Both the position numbers and the translations under genes were made by a program. Positions 63,017 to 64,000 of a stretch of 64,000 bases of DNA are shown in pieces; within the stretch, counting starts at the first letter, position 1, and the number at the start of each line of letters is the position of its first letter. Origin of the DNA: Agrobacterium tumefaciens (GTDB lineage: Bacteria > Pseudomonadota > Alphaproteobacteria > Rhizobiales > Rhizobiaceae); the NCBI GenBank assembly GCA_025559845.1, contig CP048470.1, positions 286,001 to 350,000 on the forward strand, given 5' to 3'. Below the pieces are notes generated by a model, which did no database searches, had not been told where the DNA came from, and worked only from the letters and a program-made list of their open reading frames with translations.

Positions 63017-63169
63017 ATGGACAAGATGATGCGTATCGGCAGAAAACTGAAGACCTACCTGGAAAATCGTCGCGCTATTCGCGAACTGTCGGAACTTGAC
63101 GACCGCGCACTGAGCGACCTCGGCGTTTCCCGCCACAACCTTCGCGCAGCCGTCGAAGGCCGCCGCTAA
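63017..63169 (+). CDS. Small Arg-rich DUF1127 protein
   Basis: A 50-residue protein in the gap between the Liv operon and the next permease gene. It reads KLKTYLENRRAIRELSELDD and then RALSDLGVSRHNLRAAV, which is the DUF1127 (YjiS-like) pattern ending in 'L.D.GLsR..i..AV'. Such proteins are common in Rhizobiaceae; some bind RNA or affect phosphate and carbon metabolism. No good ribosome site precedes the ATG at 63017; ATGs at 63026 and 63029 are possible alternatives. Confidence 0.8.
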   Translation: MDKMMRIGRKLKTYLENRRAIRELSELDDRALSDLGVSRHNLRAAVEGRR

Positions 63170-63291
63170 AGGCCAGATGAACGTTGCCGCACAAGACATG
63201 ACGGCACGCTCACCCACTACGGTTCGTAGAGAAATCTTCGAAACGAAAAATGGCAAGCGCTCTTCTGGAACGCTCACCATTAAAAGCCTGA

Positions 63292-63318
63292 CGCAGCCTT
63301 ACTATGAAACAGGCTGCG
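63292..63318 (-). terminator. Hairpin after the partial sugar-permease gene
   Basis: CGCAGCCT at 63292-63299 is exactly complementary to 63311-63318, with an 11-base loop. On the minus strand it lies 27 bases after the permease stop, and CAGGCTTTTA follows, a short T-run a few bases late. Confidence 0.5.
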
Positions 63319-63345
63319 CCAATGGCTTCAAGAGATTGTTGTCTC

Positions 63346-64000
63346 TTATCCTTTGACGCCTGAGGAAATCATAACAGCCTCGGTAACCTTCTTCTGGAAG
63401 ATCAGATAGGCGATCGCGACCGGCATAGCGCCCAGTAGCGCGACCGACATCAGCCGTGCGTAAAAGACGCCGAAGGCATCGTTCACCTGGGTAATCCCGA
63501 CAGGAATGGTCATTTTGCTTTCGCTTGTCACGGCGAGGAAAGGCCAGAAGAACTGGTTCCACGCCATGATGAAGGTGATGATCGCGAGCGCCGTCGTGAT
63601 ACCCCAGTTCAGCGGCAGATAGACCTTGAAGAGCAGCGTGTAGTCGCCGCCACCATCCAGCACCACCGCCTCGCGCATCTCCTTCGGCACAGCATCGAAG
63701 AACTGTTTGTAGACGATGATGACGACAGGTACGATCAGCTGCGGCAGGATGATACCGGCCCAGGTGTTGATCAGCCCAAGGTCATTGATGAGGATAAACT
63801 GCGTCACCACAAGCGCCTGTGATGGAACCATGAAGCTTGCCAGCACGACACCATAAAGAATGCGCCGGCCCGGAAAACGAAGCTGGGAAATTGCGTAGGC
63901 GCACATCATTCCCGAGACAATCACCGTGGCGGTGATGATAACGGCCGTACCGATCGAATTGATGTACCAGTTGATGATGTTGGTATTCCAGAGAATATCG
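63346..64000 (-). CDS. Sugar ABC transporter permease (MalG type), 5' end outside window
   Basis: The minus-strand frame is open from the window edge to a stop at 63346, giving at least 217 residues. NTNIINWYINSIGTAVIIT at the edge is the usual start of the MalG core, so only the first helix and lead are missing. The EAA loop is EMREAVVLDGGGDYTLLFKVYLPL, and VTEAVMISSGVKG is the MalG-like end. A GTG at 63924 should not be taken as the true start, because the frame and the homology continue upstream. Partners and substrate lie beyond the window. Confidence 0.88.
   Translation of the reverse strand, partial: DILWNTNIINWYINSIGTAVIITATVIVSGMMCAYAISQLRFPGRRILYGVVLASFMVPSQALVVTQFILINDLGLINTWAGIILPQLIVPVVIIVYKQFFDAVPKEMREAVVLDGGGDYTLLFKVYLPLNWGITTALAIITFIMAWNQFFWPFLAVTSESKMTIPVGITQVNDAFGVFYARLMSVALLGAMPVAIAYLIFQKKVTEAVMISSGVKG

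Noticed and set aside
1..64000. tRNA or rRNA genes, CRISPR arrays and intact insertion sequences
   Set aside because: No cloverleaf-like TTC-arm sequences, regular short repeats or complete transposase genes were seen when reading both strands; weak cases could still be missed without a search tool.

Overview
The window looks like a chromosomal or large-replicon segment of an alphaproteobacterium of the Rhizobiaceae (Agrobacterium/Rhizobium type). Pointers are the many ABC importers, a RhtX-type siderophore permease beside a FecI/FecR/TonB-receptor set, a RirA-style iron box, a hyuAB cluster with a Nac-like LysR, a pectin-oligosaccharide locus with its own importer, and a small Arg-rich DUF1127 protein. 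No rRNA, tRNA or CRISPR array was seen.

Layout. (1) 1-15.8 kb: surface polysaccharide island. The end of rmlB, then rmlD and rmlA (dTDP-rhamnose), three glycosyltransferase genes (two of them large fusions, one FkbM-GT2-GT4), an acyltransferase, an unrecognised 267-aa protein and an MsbA-type exporter. This part is visibly more A/T-rich than the rest and has four long gene-poor gaps holding decayed sequence, including a clear IS66 transposase tail. (2) 16-22.4 kb: a hydratase, then an iron-uptake operon fecI-fecR-fecA-like-rhtX-like behind a perfect palindrome containing TGA-N9-TCA. (3) 22.4-24.4 kb: a secreted class A acid phosphatase with an autotransporter-type repeat but no barrel. (4) 24.6-35.3 kb: divergent pectin/rhamnogalacturonan-oligosaccharide locus: binding protein to the left; an 840-aa unknown, GH105, GH28, ATPase and two permeases to the right; a LacI regulator at the end. 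Two near-palindromic boxes flank the divergent promoter region. (5) 35.5-45.6 kb: an S41-like protein, then a second siderophore system (esterase, TonB receptor, AraC regulator, FepB/D/G permease, and an inverted fepC). (6) 45.7-50.4 kb: M20 amidohydrolase plus MFS transporter, divergent from a GAF-PucR regulator. (7) 50.4-62.7 kb: one long minus-strand block, a Liv-type importer with an aminotransferase, a Nac-like LysR gene, then hyuA-hyuB-SDR-aldolase. (8) 63.0-64 kb: DUF1127 and the 3' part of a sugar permease.

How the parts work together. The two iron systems bring in ferric siderophores by different routes: TonB receptor plus MFS-type permease under an ECF sigma switch, and TonB receptor plus ABC importer plus esterase under an AraC regulator. 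The pectin locus appears to import oligosaccharides intact and cut them inside the cell, since none of its three predicted enzymes starts with a signal peptide. In the 50-63 kb block a 49-nt element with an ATA-N9-TAT dyad occurs twice, once before the Liv operon and once before hyuA. The LysR gene between them encodes a Nac-like protein, so uptake and hydrolysis of an undefined nitrogenous (hydantoin/lactam-like) substrate are probably controlled together.

Limits. All functions come from motif reading and family recall. No database search, alignment or structure prediction was run.
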